Shown: positions 19,408 to 29,063, counted from the stretch's first letter. The stretch is DNA of 64,000 bases from Acrocarpospora catenulata (GCF_018476525.1 NZ_JAHCST010000009.1:1-64000); one strand, 5' to 3'. Notes: generated from the letters alone by a model not told the origin. Numbers and translations: made by a program.

Positions 19408-19599
19408 GCCTCTCCTCCGGCTCTCCAACTGCTGGCCGATGGGGTGGGGAATTTGGTGCTCAAAGGTGGCCGGCCGAGCCCTTGGACAGGCGTTTCTCGG
19501 CCGGTTCACCGCGTTCTCTTACGTGGTCCTCGTGCGTTCCCGCTCCGCCCGGGGCGGTGATCTACCGCCCACGGGCGTTCGTGCCGGCATGGGGTGCTG

Positions 19600-20970
19600 C
19601 TACTGGAACAGGGCGTTGACTTCGTCGTTGGCCTTGCTGAGCGAGGACGGCTCCGCCTCGAAGCTCAGCACCGCGTCCATCGCCGGGCTCATGATCGCGG
19701 CGACGTCGCCGGCATGGTCGGTGATCGGGAACAGCGACGTGGTGTTCTCGTGGATCTGCACGGTGAACGCGCTGATGTCGACGCCCTTGGCGGCGAACTT
19801 CTGCTCGGCGATGGTGAGCGCCTCAGGGATGGCCGGGAAGACGACGGCCTTGTCGCCGACCGTCTTCTGGCAGTCCGCGGACGCCAGGTACTTGACCCAC
19901 TGCCACGCCTGGTCCTTGTGCTTGGTTCCGGCGTAGATGGAGTCGGCCAGGCCGTTGTAGATGGTGGCGCGCTTCCCGGAGGGGCCGACGGGCGTCGGCG
20001 CGGTGCCCACCTCGACGCCGTCGTAGCCGTAGTAGGTGTTGATCATCCAGGAGCCGTTGGTGGACAGCGCGTACTTGCCGGCGCCGAAGCCGTCGTTGAC
20101 GCTGGTGCCGGACCTGGCGATGGCCAGGCTCGGCATGTAGCCCTTGTCGATCAGGCCACGCCACCAGGCGATCGTGTCCTGGAAGCGCGGATCGTTGTAC
20201 TGGAACTTGGTGCCCCACGGGTTCTTGTCGGTGAACTGCCAGCCGGTGGAGAGCGCGTACATGCTCCACATCTGCTGGCCGACCCCGGCGCCGTTGTTCT
20301 CGTCCAGGCCCAGGCCGTAGACCTCGACGTTCTTCTTGTCGAAGCCCGGCTCGTCGCCGCGCTTGCCGTTCTTGTCCACGGTGAGGCGGGCGATGATCTT
20401 CTCGTAGCTGCCGCCGTCCTTGGGGTTCCAGGTGAGCGACTTCATCTGGTCCTCGGTGATGCCGGCGTCGGCGAGCATCTTCTTGTTGTAGAAGATCGCG
20501 ATCGTGTCGAAGTCCTTCGGCAGGCCGTACCGCTTGCCGTCGGCCGACACCCACAGGTCGGCCAGGCCGGGAGCGTAGGCGTCCGTTTTGGTGCCGTCGG
20601 CGGCGACGAACTCGTCCAGCGGCAGGATCTGCTGCTTGCCGGCGAACTCGGGGTAGTAGTTCAGGTGGTTGGTGAAGACGTCCGGCGCGTTGCCCGACAC
20701 GAGGTTGGTCGTGAGGCTCGTCCAGTAGTCGCCCCAGCCGAACTGTGAGATCTTCACACTGATGTTGGGGTTGGCGGCCTGGAAGGCGTCGGCGCAGGCC
20801 TGGTAGGCCGGCAACTGGTTGGAGTCCCACAACCAGTAGCTGATTTCGATCTTCTCGGCGCTCGGGGCGGCGCCGCTGCCGCCGCCGTCCCCGCTCTCGC
20901 CGCTGCCGCACCCGGCCAGGGCCAGCGGAAGTATCGTCGCGACAGCGGCGAGGCGCGTTATCCGTCTCAT
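19600..20970 (-). CDS. Sugar ABC transporter substrate-binding lipoprotein
   Basis: 456 residues with a lipobox LALAGC, cleaved to a lipid-anchored cysteine, then a Gly/Ser linker and a cluster B (MalE-like) binding fold (EISYWLWDSNQLPAYQACAD, DTIAIFYNKKMLADAGI, KYALSTNGSWMINTYYG). AAGGAGA lies 8 nt before the ATG. It follows the two permease genes in the same unit and delivers an oligosaccharide to them; the alpha-galactosidase at the head of the unit suggests an alpha-galactoside. Confidence 0.93.
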   Translation of the reverse strand: MRRITRLAAVATILPLALAGCGSGESGDGGGSGAAPSAEKIEISYWLWDSNQLPAYQACADAFQAANPNISVKISQFGWGDYWTSLTTNLVSGNAPDVFTNHLNYYPEFAGKQQILPLDEFVAADGTKTDAYAPGLADLWVSADGKRYGLPKDFDTIAIFYNKKMLADAGITEDQMKSLTWNPKDGGSYEKIIARLTVDKNGKRGDEPGFDKKNVEVYGLGLDENNGAGVGQQMWSMYALSTGWQFTDKNPWGTKFQYNDPRFQDTIAWWRGLIDKGYMPSLAIARSGTSVNDGFGAGKYALSTNGSWMINTYYGYDGVEVGTAPTPVGPSGKRATIYNGLADSIYAGTKHKDQAWQWVKYLASADCQKTVGDKAVVFPAIPEALTIAEQKFAAKGVDISAFTVQIHENTTSLFPITDHAGDVAAIMSPAMDAVLSFEAEPSSLSKANDEVNALFQ

Positions 20971-21019
20971 GCCAGATCTCCTTGTTGCGGTGGGGGGATG
21001 AGAGTGGTTCGGGGAGGGA

Positions 21020-21910
21020 TCATTTGATCCCGGAGAACTGGATGGAGTTGACTATCCATCGTCCGAAAATGGTGAAGAGCGCGATGACCGGTAACGCGGC
21101 CAGGAGCGTCGCGGCCATGAGCCCGGACCAGTCCGGCCCGGCCTGCGGCGTCTGGGCGCGGAAGATGCCCAGGGCCACGGTGAGCACTCGGACCTCGTCC
21201 TCCTGCCCCACCAGCAGGGGCCAGAAGTACTCGTTCCAGGCTCCGATGTAGACCAGCAGGGAGATGGTGGCGATCGGCGCCGAACTCATCGGCACGATCA
21301 GCCGGAAGAAGATGTGCGCGTGTCCCGCGCCGTCCACGATCGCCGCCTCCTCCACCTCCCTGCTGATGTTGAGGAAGAACTGCCGGAGGAAGAACACCGC
21401 GAACGGCGTCATGAACAGGTACGGCAGCACGATCCCCGCGTAGGTGTTGAGCAGCCCGAGCTGCTTGACGGTCACGAAGTTGGGCAGCGCGGTGAAGATC
21501 GGCGGGACCATCAGCGCGGTCAGGAAGACGAAGAAGACCTTCTCCCGTCCCGGCCAGCGCAGCCGGGCGAACGCGTACGCGGCCATGGCGCTGAAGAACA
21601 CCTGGCAGACGGTGATGACGGCCGAGGTGGCCACCGAGTTCGCCAGGTACCGCCAGAAGTTGATGTTCGCGCCGGAGCCGCCCTCCGCGGTGGCCTCCGC
21701 CAGCGTCGCGATCCCCAGGACCCGCTTGAACGCGCCGAAGGTGAAGTCGGTCGGCAGCAGCGAGCCCGCGTTCGCGAAGAGCGTCCGGTTGTTGGACAGC
21801 GAGATGCGCAGCATCCAGTAGAACGGCAGCAGCGTGATCAGGACGAACAGCACGAGGATCGCCCAGGCCGCCATCCGCTGCCAGCTCAGCCGTCTCGGTG
21901 CGGGGTTCAT
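21020..21910 (-). CDS. Sugar ABC transporter permease, MalG type
   Basis: 296 residues with six predicted membrane helices (first MAAWAILVLFVLITLLPFY) and the EAA coupling loop EEAAIVDGAGHAHIFFRLIV near residue 190, ending with the MalG-type tail GRWIVNSIQFSGIK. It starts 10 nt after the other permease. The ATPase subunit is not encoded here; actinomycetes often use a shared MsiK ATPase. Confidence 0.93.
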   Translation of the reverse strand: MNPAPRRLSWQRMAAWAILVLFVLITLLPFYWMLRISLSNNRTLFANAGSLLPTDFTFGAFKRVLGIATLAEATAEGGSGANINFWRYLANSVATSAVITVCQVFFSAMAAYAFARLRWPGREKVFFVFLTALMVPPIFTALPNFVTVKQLGLLNTYAGIVLPYLFMTPFAVFFLRQFFLNISREVEEAAIVDGAGHAHIFFRLIVPMSSAPIATISLLVYIGAWNEYFWPLLVGQEDEVRVLTVALGIFRAQTPQAGPDWSGLMAATLLAALPVIALFTIFGRWIVNSIQFSGIK

Positions 21911-21920
21911 GGCCTCCCTC

Positions 21921-22814
21921 TCAGTCCAGGTCCGAGTCGCCGGCGCGCAGCAGCTTGAGCTGGAGGAGCGCGAGGGTGGCGAGAATCGCGAAGAGGGCGA
22001 CGCAGACGGCGGCGGCGTAACCGAAGTTGAAGCGCTGGAACGCCTGCTCGTAGATGTAGTAGTAGATCACCCGGGTGGCGTTGATCGGCCCGCCCTTGGT
22101 GGTGACCGCCACCGTGTCGAAGATCTGGAACGATCCGATGATGGTCAGGACCAGCACCAGCGCCAGGGCCGGCCGTAACAGCGGCAGGGTGATCCGCCAG
22201 AACATCCTCGCCTCGGAGGCGCCGTCGGTCGCCGCCGCCTCGTACACGGTCTTCGGGATGGCCTGCAGGCCGGCGAAGATCAGCAGCGCGGTGTAGCCCA
22301 TGTGCCGCCAGACGTTGACCAGCGCGATGGTGGGGATGGCCGTGCTCGTCTCGCCGAAGAAGGCCACCGGGTCCAGGCCGATCCACTCCAGCGCCTGGTT
22401 CACGATGCCGAGCTGGGCGTCCAGCATCGTGTACCAGATCAGGGCGACCACCACGTTGGCCACCAGGTACGGCAGCAGCAGCACGCCCCGGATCAGCCCG
22501 GAGCGGGTCAGCCGGTGCATGAGCACGGCCATGCCGAGGGCGACGACCGTCTGCACCCCGATGTTGATGACGACGTACTCGACCGTGACCTTGAGCGAGT
22601 TCCAGAACAGGCGGTCGCCCAACAGGCGCTCGTAGTTGCCGGCGCCGACCCATTCCGGCGGCGCGAGCAGGCTGTAGTCGGTGAGGCTGAGGTACATGGT
22701 CCGCAGCGTCGGCCACAGGTAGAAGACGGCGAAGCCGACCGCCGCGGGCAGGAGGAAGACCATCGCGACGGGCAGGTCGCCCGCCCGGCGCCGATGTTCT
22801 GTGCTGGTCCTCAT
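21921..22814 (-). CDS. Sugar ABC transporter permease, MalF type
   Basis: 297 residues from the ATG at 22814 (MRTSTEHRRRAGDLPVAMVF). Six membrane segments are predicted, with the EAA loop YEAAATDGASEARMFWRITL near residue 200. The start is 5 nt after the alpha-galactosidase stop; the longer upstream open frame is only the shadow of that gene. It pairs with the MalG-type subunit to form the transmembrane pore. Confidence 0.93.
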   Translation of the reverse strand: MRTSTEHRRRAGDLPVAMVFLLPAAVGFAVFYLWPTLRTMYLSLTDYSLLAPPEWVGAGNYERLLGDRLFWNSLKVTVEYVVINIGVQTVVALGMAVLMHRLTRSGLIRGVLLLPYLVANVVVALIWYTMLDAQLGIVNQALEWIGLDPVAFFGETSTAIPTIALVNVWRHMGYTALLIFAGLQAIPKTVYEAAATDGASEARMFWRITLPLLRPALALVLVLTIIGSFQIFDTVAVTTKGGPINATRVIYYYIYEQAFQRFNFGYAAAVCVALFAILATLALLQLKLLRAGDSDLD

Positions 22815-22819
22815 GACGG

Positions 22820-25021
22820 TCAGGCCTTTGTGATGTGCAGCAGGAGCAGCTGTTCGGGGTGGAGCGGCGGGGCGGACAGGCCGACCTCCGCCAGCACCTG
22901 GCCGGTGACCACGACGCCCTCGGCCAGCCACGGGTTCGGGGCCACCGCGGTGGTGCCCGGACTGTCGCCAGGGGCCAGCGGATGCACGCGGTAGCGCTGG
23001 TGCGGGTCGAGTCCGGGGAGGCGGACCCGCCCGGGCTGGGTGCGGGCGCCGGTGGTCATCGCCACCACCGCGAACAGTGCCTGGTCGTGGTCGGCGGACA
23101 CGATTCCGTGCACCCACAGCGCCGGGTCGGGATGGTCGGCCCGCACCACGTGGCCGCGGTGCAGCCAGCCGCGCATCCGCTTGTAGAGCCGCACCCACCG
23201 GCGCAGCTCGGCGCGTTCGGCGCCGGTGGCCGCGGTCAGGTCCCATTCGATGCCGAAGTGGCCGAACAACGCCGTGCCGGCCCGCAGCGCCAGGCTCTGC
23301 GTCCGCCCGGTGGTGTGCGAGCGCGCCGACCCCACGTGCGAGCCGATCAGCTCCGGCGGCAGGAGCAGTCCCGTCCACCGCTGGATCGCCTGCCGTTCCA
23401 CGCCGTCGATGCAGTCGCTGGCCCAGACGCGGTCGGTACGCTGGAGAATGCCGAGATCCACCCTGGCCCCGCCCGACGAGCACGACTCGATCTCCAGCGC
23501 GGGGTGGCGCGCCCGCAGCTCGTCCATCAGGCGGTAGACGGCGGTGGTCTGCCCGTGCACGTCGGCGTCGATGAGGTCGCGGTTGTGGTCCCACTTCAGG
23601 AAGGCGATCCGGTACTCGGTCACCAGCGCGTCCAGCCGCTCCAGGATGTACCGGTACGCCTCCGGGCGGCGCAGGTCGAGCGCCTGCTGGTGACGGACCG
23701 GCGGGGGCTGCCGGCCGACGGACGCCATGATCCAGTCGGGGTGCGCGCGGGCCAGGTCCGAGTCGGGGTTGACCATCTCGGGCTCGACCCACAGGCCGAA
23801 GTCCATGCCCTGGGCCCGTACGTGCTCGACCAGCGGGTGCAGCCCGTCCGGCCAGCGGATCTCGTCGACGAACCAGTCGCCGAGACCGGCCCGGTCGTCG
23901 CGGCGACCGCGGAACCAGCCGTCGTCGAGCACGAACCGCTCGGCCCCGACCTCGGCGGCCGCGTCGACCAGCGCCTTGAGCCGGCCCAGGTCGTGGTCGA
24001 AGTAGACGGCCTCCCAGGTGTTGACGACCACCGGTCGCGGCCTGTCCCGTCCGCTCCGCGTGCCGCGCAGCTGGTGGTGGAAGCGGCCGGCCATCTCGTC
24101 CAGGCCGTCGCCGTGCACGGCGTAGATCCACGGGGTCTCGTAGGAGGCGCCGGGCGCGAGCCGGATCTCGCCGCTCCGCAGGAGTTCGCCGCCGCCGATG
24201 ACGGACTCGCCGGTGGGCAGCCGCTCGGCGTAGGTGCGGTGGTTGCCGCTCCAGCCGACGTGCACGCCCCACACCTGGCCGGACCGGAAGCCGAAGCCCT
24301 GCTCGCCGGCGACGAGGATGAACGCGGCGTCCGAGCCGGTGCGCCCGCGCCGGCCGTCGCGGACGTGGGCGCTGGCCGAGAAGGCGCGCCGTTGCGGGGC
24401 GCGTTCCCGGCTCCAGCGGCCGGTGAAGTCGAGCAGTTCGGTCGCCTCGGTCGGCACCGGCAGGGCCATCACCAGGCCGTCGAGCGTGTACCACTCGGCG
24501 GCGGTGTTGCGCAGCGCGGCGCGCATGCGGAGCACGCCGCCGGGCGTCAGGTCGAGGCGGAGCTCCAGGGATAACCCGCAGTCGTGGTCCGAGGCCAGGA
24601 CCACGACCTCGCCGCCCTCGCCCCCGCCGCGGTTGCGCAGGCCGACGTGCTCGGTCTCGAACAGCGGTGACCAGTGCCGGCCGTCGCGGTGCCCCAGCAG
24701 GCCCGGCAGGCCGAACCAGCCGGTCGCCAGCTCCGGCACCATCGCCACCGAGGCCGGGGTGTCCAGCGAGTTCGGCACCGTCGCCGGCAGTGAGGCCAGC
24801 GCCAGCGCCGTCAGGTCCGCCTCGGTCGCGTGCGGCAAGGCGCGTCCCCAGTGCAGCACCCGTGGCAGCCGGATGCCGCGGCAGTCGAGCACCAGACCGA
24901 CTCCGGACGCCTGGAGGTGGACGAAGCCGTCGACCCCGCGCTCGTCCGGCCGGGCCGCGACGCCGTCGCCCGCACCCGAGTGCGGGTCGCCGGCGTCGGC
25001 GATGGTCTCCACGATTGCCAC
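22820..25021 (-). CDS. GH36 alpha-galactosidase
   Basis: 733 residues from the GTG at 25021, chosen because AGAAGGA lies 7 nt upstream; the frame is open further but without a ribosome site. Catalytic landmarks are the nucleophile Asp near 478 in FLKWDHNRD and the acid/base Asp near 536 in ASDCIDGVERQ, with FVLDDGWF and FGLWVEPEMVN between. There is no signal peptide, so it acts in the cytoplasm on imported alpha-galactosides. It heads the leftward unit alpha-galactosidase, MalF, MalG, binding protein, GH39-like enzyme and is divergent from a LacI regulator. Confidence 0.95.
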   Translation of the reverse strand: MAIVETIADAGDPHSGAGDGVAARPDERGVDGFVHLQASGVGLVLDCRGIRLPRVLHWGRALPHATEADLTALALASLPATVPNSLDTPASVAMVPELATGWFGLPGLLGHRDGRHWSPLFETEHVGLRNRGGGEGGEVVVLASDHDCGLSLELRLDLTPGGVLRMRAALRNTAAEWYTLDGLVMALPVPTEATELLDFTGRWSRERAPQRRAFSASAHVRDGRRGRTGSDAAFILVAGEQGFGFRSGQVWGVHVGWSGNHRTYAERLPTGESVIGGGELLRSGEIRLAPGASYETPWIYAVHGDGLDEMAGRFHHQLRGTRSGRDRPRPVVVNTWEAVYFDHDLGRLKALVDAAAEVGAERFVLDDGWFRGRRDDRAGLGDWFVDEIRWPDGLHPLVEHVRAQGMDFGLWVEPEMVNPDSDLARAHPDWIMASVGRQPPPVRHQQALDLRRPEAYRYILERLDALVTEYRIAFLKWDHNRDLIDADVHGQTTAVYRLMDELRARHPALEIESCSSGGARVDLGILQRTDRVWASDCIDGVERQAIQRWTGLLLPPELIGSHVGSARSHTTGRTQSLALRAGTALFGHFGIEWDLTAATGAERAELRRWVRLYKRMRGWLHRGHVVRADHPDPALWVHGIVSADHDQALFAVVAMTTGARTQPGRVRLPGLDPHQRYRVHPLAPGDSPGTTAVAPNPWLAEGVVVTGQVLAEVGLSAPPLHPEQLLLLHITKA

Positions 25022-25138
25022 ACTTACGTCCTTCTCGTCGGAATGAGGCCGTGCGTCATCTGCCGAGCTCAGGGGCCCGGCCGGCGATGTCTCGATGGGG
25101 GTCTCGATGGGGGGTGGTGGGTAGTGAGCACGCTCACA

Positions 25139-25189
25139 TGTAACGTTCAATGCTGGGCTGAGACTTACATGTCGCCAGCGTTACGTCAA
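25139..25189 (-). promoter_or_regulatory. Putative alpha-galactosidase promoter and LacI operator
   Basis: TGTAACGTTCA at 25139-25149 is a LacI-like half-symmetric site with the central AACGTT. On the minus strand TTGACG (25184-25189) is followed 16 nt later by TAAGTC, a possible -35/-10 pair reading into the GH36 gene. The region lies between the GH36 gene and the divergent LacI gene. Confidence 0.45.
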
Positions 25190-25310
25190 GATGTCACCAG
25201 CGCTCTCGCGGAGCGCTTCACCCCCGGTCTGCGCGGCGCTCCGGGCGCATGATGCGTGCTAGAGTCCGGAGGCGTTGAGGCTCGGCGACTGCAACACATG
25301 AGTGGTGCGA

Positions 25311-26363
25311 ATGTCAGACACAGCCAATCGGGGGAAAATGGCAGGCGCGAACGATCGTCGCTCAACTCGCCGCCCCAGCATCGACGATGTCGCGAAACTC
25401 GCCGGCGTTTCCCGGCAGACGGTGTCCAATGTGCTGAACGGGCGCAAGGATTACTTCTCAACGCAGACGCAGGCGCGCGTGACGGCCGCGATGGAAACGC
25501 TTTCCTACCAGCCGAACCGCGCCGCCCAGACTTTGCGCTCCCGGCGCAGCATGCAAATCGGCTACCACATGTCCGGCGAGGAACTGGAAACGGTCAAGGG
25601 CTTCACCCTCAGTTTTCTCCAGGCGTTGATAAAGGCGGCGGCGCGGCACGGATACCAGATTCTGGTGTTCACGCACACCGACGACCCCTTGCCGGTGTTC
25701 ACCGAACTGATCGCCCGGGGAAACGTCGACGCGCTGATCGTCTCGGAATCGCAGGTGGACGACCCGCGCGTCCGGCTGCTCGCGCAGAGCAAGCTACCCT
25801 TCGTGTCCTTCGGCCGCCTTGCCCCCGACCTGCCCCAGCAGTGGGTCGACATCGACAATGCCGATGGAATGGCCATGCTGATGGACCACCTGGTCGGCAA
25901 GGGATACCGCCGGTTCAGCTATATCGGGGCCGAAGGCGAGGAGTACTGGAAGCGGGAACGGCTCCAGGGTTTCAAGCGGGGCCTCGGACAGCACGGGCTG
26001 AATTCGACTGACGAAGATGTCTTCCAGGGTTCCGACAACGCGATCCGCGAGCATGTACGCCGCATTCTCAGCCAACCGCATCGGCCTGACGCGATCGTCA
26101 CCAGCAGCGACTCCATCGCCGCGGTCGTGGTCAACGTCTGCCATTATCTGGGCCTGCGCGTGGGCCAGGACATCGCGGTCACCGGATTCGACGGTGGCGC
26201 GATGGGACTTATCTCCGAGCCGACCATCACCAGCGTCCGGATACCCCTGGAGAAGGTCGCGAGCGAACTGATCGACCGCTGCCAGGCCGAAATCGACGGC
26301 GGGCCCACCGGTCACCCCGGAATTCTGATCCCCACCGAGATATTCCAGGGCGGAAGCGCCTGA
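25311..26363 (+). CDS. LacI-family transcriptional regulator of the alpha-galactoside unit
   Basis: About 350 residues. The HTH is IDDVAKLAGVSRQTVSNVLN, then the hinge and a periplasmic-binding-like sensor domain ending TSVRIPLEKVASELIDRC. Starts at GTG 25302, ATG 25311 or ATG 25338 are all possible; GGGGGA before 25338 is the only Shine-Dalgarno-like sequence, though it is close to that ATG. It is divergent from the GH36 gene, so it most likely represses the alpha-galactosidase/ABC unit until an oligosaccharide binds. Confidence 0.9.
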   Translation: MSDTANRGKMAGANDRRSTRRPSIDDVAKLAGVSRQTVSNVLNGRKDYFSTQTQARVTAAMETLSYQPNRAAQTLRSRRSMQIGYHMSGEELETVKGFTLSFLQALIKAAARHGYQILVFTHTDDPLPVFTELIARGNVDALIVSESQVDDPRVRLLAQSKLPFVSFGRLAPDLPQQWVDIDNADGMAMLMDHLVGKGYRRFSYIGAEGEEYWKRERLQGFKRGLGQHGLNSTDEDVFQGSDNAIREHVRRILSQPHRPDAIVTSSDSIAAVVVNVCHYLGLRVGQDIAVTGFDGGAMGLISEPTITSVRIPLEKVASELIDRCQAEIDGGPTGHPGILIPTEIFQGGSA

Positions 26364-26408
26364 AGACGCTTTTGGCAAATCCCTTCATAGAGGCCCTCCG
26401 CTCCTGGT

Positions 26409-26852
26409 TCAGGTGACGCGGGTGTCGTACGTCTCGCGGTTGGCGAGCACGTCGTCCATGTGTGTCTCGGCCCAGGTCTTGAGGCCGCGCATCATGTGGT
26501 GCAGGGAGAGACCTAGGTCGGTCAGCTCGTAAGAGACCGTGACGGGCACGGTCGGCGTCACGGTGCGTGTGAGGAGACCGTCACGCTCCAAGGAGCGCAG
26601 CGTCTGCGTGAGCATCTTCTGGCTGACGCCGGCCAGCAGGCGGGACAGCTCCGAGTAGCGCATCGACCGCGGTTCACCCACGCAGCCTTCGCCCTGCTGA
26701 TGCGAGCCGCCGCTGCCAAGCGCGGCCAGGATCAGCGTGACCCACTTGTTGGAGATCCGGTCGAGCAGCTTGCGGCTTGGACACGCCGCCACGAAAGCGT
26801 CGTATTCCGCCTTGACCTGTGCCCTCTTCTGAGCCGCCGTCGTCGTTGCCAT
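26409..26852 (-). CDS. HxlR-family transcriptional regulator
   Basis: 147 residues with the HxlR signature: an early CPSRKLLDRISNKWVTLIL, a winged HTH with MRYSELSRLLAGVSQKMLTQ and LRSLERDGLLTRTV, then VSYELTDLG. The conserved N-terminal cysteine (near residue 24) used by many HxlR redox or aldehyde sensors is present. It is divergent from an aldo/keto reductase, with a palindrome in between, so it probably senses reactive carbonyl or oxidative stress and controls the reductase (inference). Confidence 0.9.
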   Translation of the reverse strand: MATTTAAQKRAQVKAEYDAFVAACPSRKLLDRISNKWVTLILAALGSGGSHQQGEGCVGEPRSMRYSELSRLLAGVSQKMLTQTLRSLERDGLLTRTVTPTVPVTVSYELTDLGLSLHHMMRGLKTWAETHMDDVLANRETYDTRVT

Positions 26853-26900
26853 TGACCGCTCCCCTAACCCGTGGGTGTCTTACGCACTTCGGAGTACCTG

Positions 26901-26915
26901 CTTCCTGCCAGGAAG
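26901..26915. promoter_or_regulatory. Palindrome CTTCCTG-C-CAGGAAG between HxlR and aldo/keto reductase
   Basis: A perfect inverted repeat with 7-bp arms in the 129-bp divergent promoter region, followed by TTACC and TACCCATACT that could hold a -10 element. Likely HxlR binding site. Confidence 0.45.
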
Positions 26916-26981
26916 TTACCTACCCATACTGAAGCAAGGCGCCGTTGGAAACCACCCAGCTCAACACGTAAAGGCAGAGGT

Positions 26982-27857
26982 ATGAGCACGTTCCCCACTT
27001 CGCTTCCCGGCGGTACCTGGACCCTGGGCGACCTGACCGTCACCCGGTTCGGCTACGGTGCCATGCAACTCGCTGGCCCCGGGGTGATGGGTCCGCCGGC
27101 CGACCATGACGGCGCACTCGCCGTCCTTCGCGAGGTCGTCGACCTCGGAATCACCCATATCGACACCAGCGACGCCTACGGACCGCGCGTCACCAACCAG
27201 CTGATCCGTGAAGCGCTGCACCCATACCCCGAATCGCTGCACCTCGTGACCAAGGTCGGCGCGACCCGTGACCAGCGGGGCGGCTGGCCCCCGGCCCGAC
27301 GGCCCGAAGACGTGCGCCGCTCCGTTCACGAGAACCTTGAAGCCCTCGGCCTCGAGGTGCTCGACCTGGTCAATCTCCGGCTCGGCGACGCCCAGGGACC
27401 CCAGCCCGGCTCGCTTGCCGAGCCGTTCGAGATGCTCGTCGAACTCCAGCGGCAGGGGCTGATCCGGCACCTCGGTGTGAGCAACGCGACGGCGGAACAG
27501 GTCGCCGAGGCACTGGCTATCGCGCCGATCGTGTGCGTGCAGAACATGTACAACCTCGCCTACCGGCAAGACGACGAACTGATCGACGACCTCGCTGAGC
27601 AGGGCATCGCCTACGTGCCGTTCTTCCCGCTCGGCGGCTTCAGCCCACTCCAGTCCTCGGCGCTCTCGACGGTGGCCGCCCGGTTGGACGCGACGCCGAT
27701 GTCTGTCGCCCTGGCCTGGTTGCTGCATCGGTCGCCGAACATCCTGCTCATTCCTGGCACCTCGTCGGTGGCGCACCTGCGCGAGAACGTCGCCGGCGCG
27801 GGCCTCTCATTCTCCGATGAGGAACTCACCGAGCTGGACAAGATCGGCCATGGCTGA
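26982..27857 (+). CDS. Aldo/keto reductase
   Basis: 291 residues of the AKR TIM barrel. The catalytic tetrad is visible: Asp and Tyr in HIDTSDAYGP, Lys in LVTKVGA. The usual active-site His position lies around VNLRLGD and is not clearly kept. The C-terminal LIPGTSSVAHLRENVAGAG is the NADPH-binding loop. ATG at 26982 is preceded by GGCAGAGG. It reduces carbonyl compounds with NADPH in the cytoplasm and is divergent from the HxlR regulator. Confidence 0.92.
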   Translation: MSTFPTSLPGGTWTLGDLTVTRFGYGAMQLAGPGVMGPPADHDGALAVLREVVDLGITHIDTSDAYGPRVTNQLIREALHPYPESLHLVTKVGATRDQRGGWPPARRPEDVRRSVHENLEALGLEVLDLVNLRLGDAQGPQPGSLAEPFEMLVELQRQGLIRHLGVSNATAEQVAEALAIAPIVCVQNMYNLAYRQDDELIDDLAEQGIAYVPFFPLGGFSPLQSSALSTVAARLDATPMSVALAWLLHRSPNILLIPGTSSVAHLRENVAGAGLSFSDEELTELDKIGHG

Positions 27858-27892
27858 GCGGCCGGCACCGGCGGCCCGACGGGATGTTCCGG

Positions 27893-28927
27893 CTACTTCA
27901 GCAGCGCGGCGGTGCTCTCGCGGACTACGAGGTCGGTGCCCAGTTCCACCCGCTTCTGGTGGAGATGCTCCCCGGTGGCCAGGCTGATCAGCATTTCGGC
28001 GGCCGTGGCGCCCATCTCGGTCAACGGCTGGCGGATGGTGGTGAGCGGCGGGAGGATCCAGTGACTGCTCGGCATGTCGTCGAAGCCGATCACGCTCAGG
28101 TCGTCGGGGATGCGTAACCGTAGCTCGCGGGCCGCGTGGTAGACCCCGATGGCCTGGCCGTCGTTGGCGGTGAAAATCGCGGTAGGCGGCTCCGGCAGTG
28201 CCATCAGCCGGCGGGTGTAGACCACGCCGTCCTCGATCTGGAACTCCCCCTGGTAGATCAGGTCGGGGTCGACCGGCACACCCGCGGCGTCGAGGGCGGC
28301 GCGGTAGCCGTCAAGGCGGGCCCGGCTGGAGAGCGCGTATGCCGGGCCCGTGATCATCGCGATGCGACGGTGCCCCAGTTCGAGCAGGTGACGGGTGGCC
28401 TCCAGCCCACCGCTCCAGTTCGTGGCTCCCACCGAAGGCACGCCGAGCCCCGGATTCCCGGCGGGGTCCAGTACCACCAGAGGGACCCCCAAGGTGGCCA
28501 GTTGCACCCGCTGCTCGTCTGAGGGGGCCGAAAAGGCCGTGATCACGCCGGTGGGGCGACGGCTGAGCACGTCCTCGATCCATCTCTGCCGGGGCGTGTG
28601 CCGGCCCCCGAGCTCGGAGGTCACCACACTCAGGCCGTGCGTCCAGGCGACCCGCTGTACGCCCTTGACGATTTCCGTCGGGTAGTCGCCGGCCAGTTCG
28701 TGGAAGACGACCTCGATGTGCCTGGCTGCCTTGATGCGACGGCGCCGCCTGCGGTAGCCGTGTTCCGCGATGAGTCCCTCGACCAGGGCGCGGGTCTCCG
28801 GACCGACCTCCGCGCGGCCATTGACGACCTTGGAGACGGTGGCGGCGGAGACACCGGCGAGCTCGGCGATCTGGTTGAGGGTCAGTGGTGCCGAGTCACC
28901 GGTGGGGGATTGTTCGGTCGAGGTCAT
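27893..28927 (-). CDS. LacI-family regulator next to the xylan cluster
   Basis: 344 residues from the ATG at 28927, or 357 from an in-frame ATG at 28966. The HTH is LTLNQIAELAGVSAATVSKV with the hinge RRRRRRIKAARHIEVVF, then a sensor domain with GFDDMPSSHWILPPLTTI. TACACT sits 7 nt before 28927, so this start could be leaderless. CCGAAcgcctTTCGG at 28939-28953 overlaps the start region. It is divergent from the GH43/GH10 cluster and is the best candidate regulator for it, by analogy with BxlR-type xylan repressors. Confidence 0.9.
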   Translation of the reverse strand: MTSTEQSPTGDSAPLTLNQIAELAGVSAATVSKVVNGRAEVGPETRALVEGLIAEHGYRRRRRRIKAARHIEVVFHELAGDYPTEIVKGVQRVAWTHGLSVVTSELGGRHTPRQRWIEDVLSRRPTGVITAFSAPSDEQRVQLATLGVPLVVLDPAGNPGLGVPSVGATNWSGGLEATRHLLELGHRRIAMITGPAYALSSRARLDGYRAALDAAGVPVDPDLIYQGEFQIEDGVVYTRRLMALPEPPTAIFTANDGQAIGVYHAARELRLRIPDDLSVIGFDDMPSSHWILPPLTTIRQPLTEMGATAAEMLISLATGEHLHQKRVELGTDLVVRESTAALLK

Positions 28928-29053
28928 GTCGGGAGTGTACCCGAACGCCTTTCGGTCGCTGATCATGACCGTTGTCGCAGTTCTTCCCTATCGCAAGCAC
29001 TGCCGGGCAGACACTAAAAGCCGAATGCTTTCCGAAAATGTCGGAATCTGGAT

Positions 29054-29063
29054 CGAAATTTTC
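29054..29063. promoter_or_regulatory. GAAATTTTC element (GAAA-N-TTTC) upstream of the xylan cluster
   Basis: CGAAATTTTC matches the short inverted repeat GAAA-N-TTTC described in Streptomyces xylanase promoters. It is one of two copies in the 533-bp gap between the LacI gene and the first GH43 gene. Confidence 0.4.
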
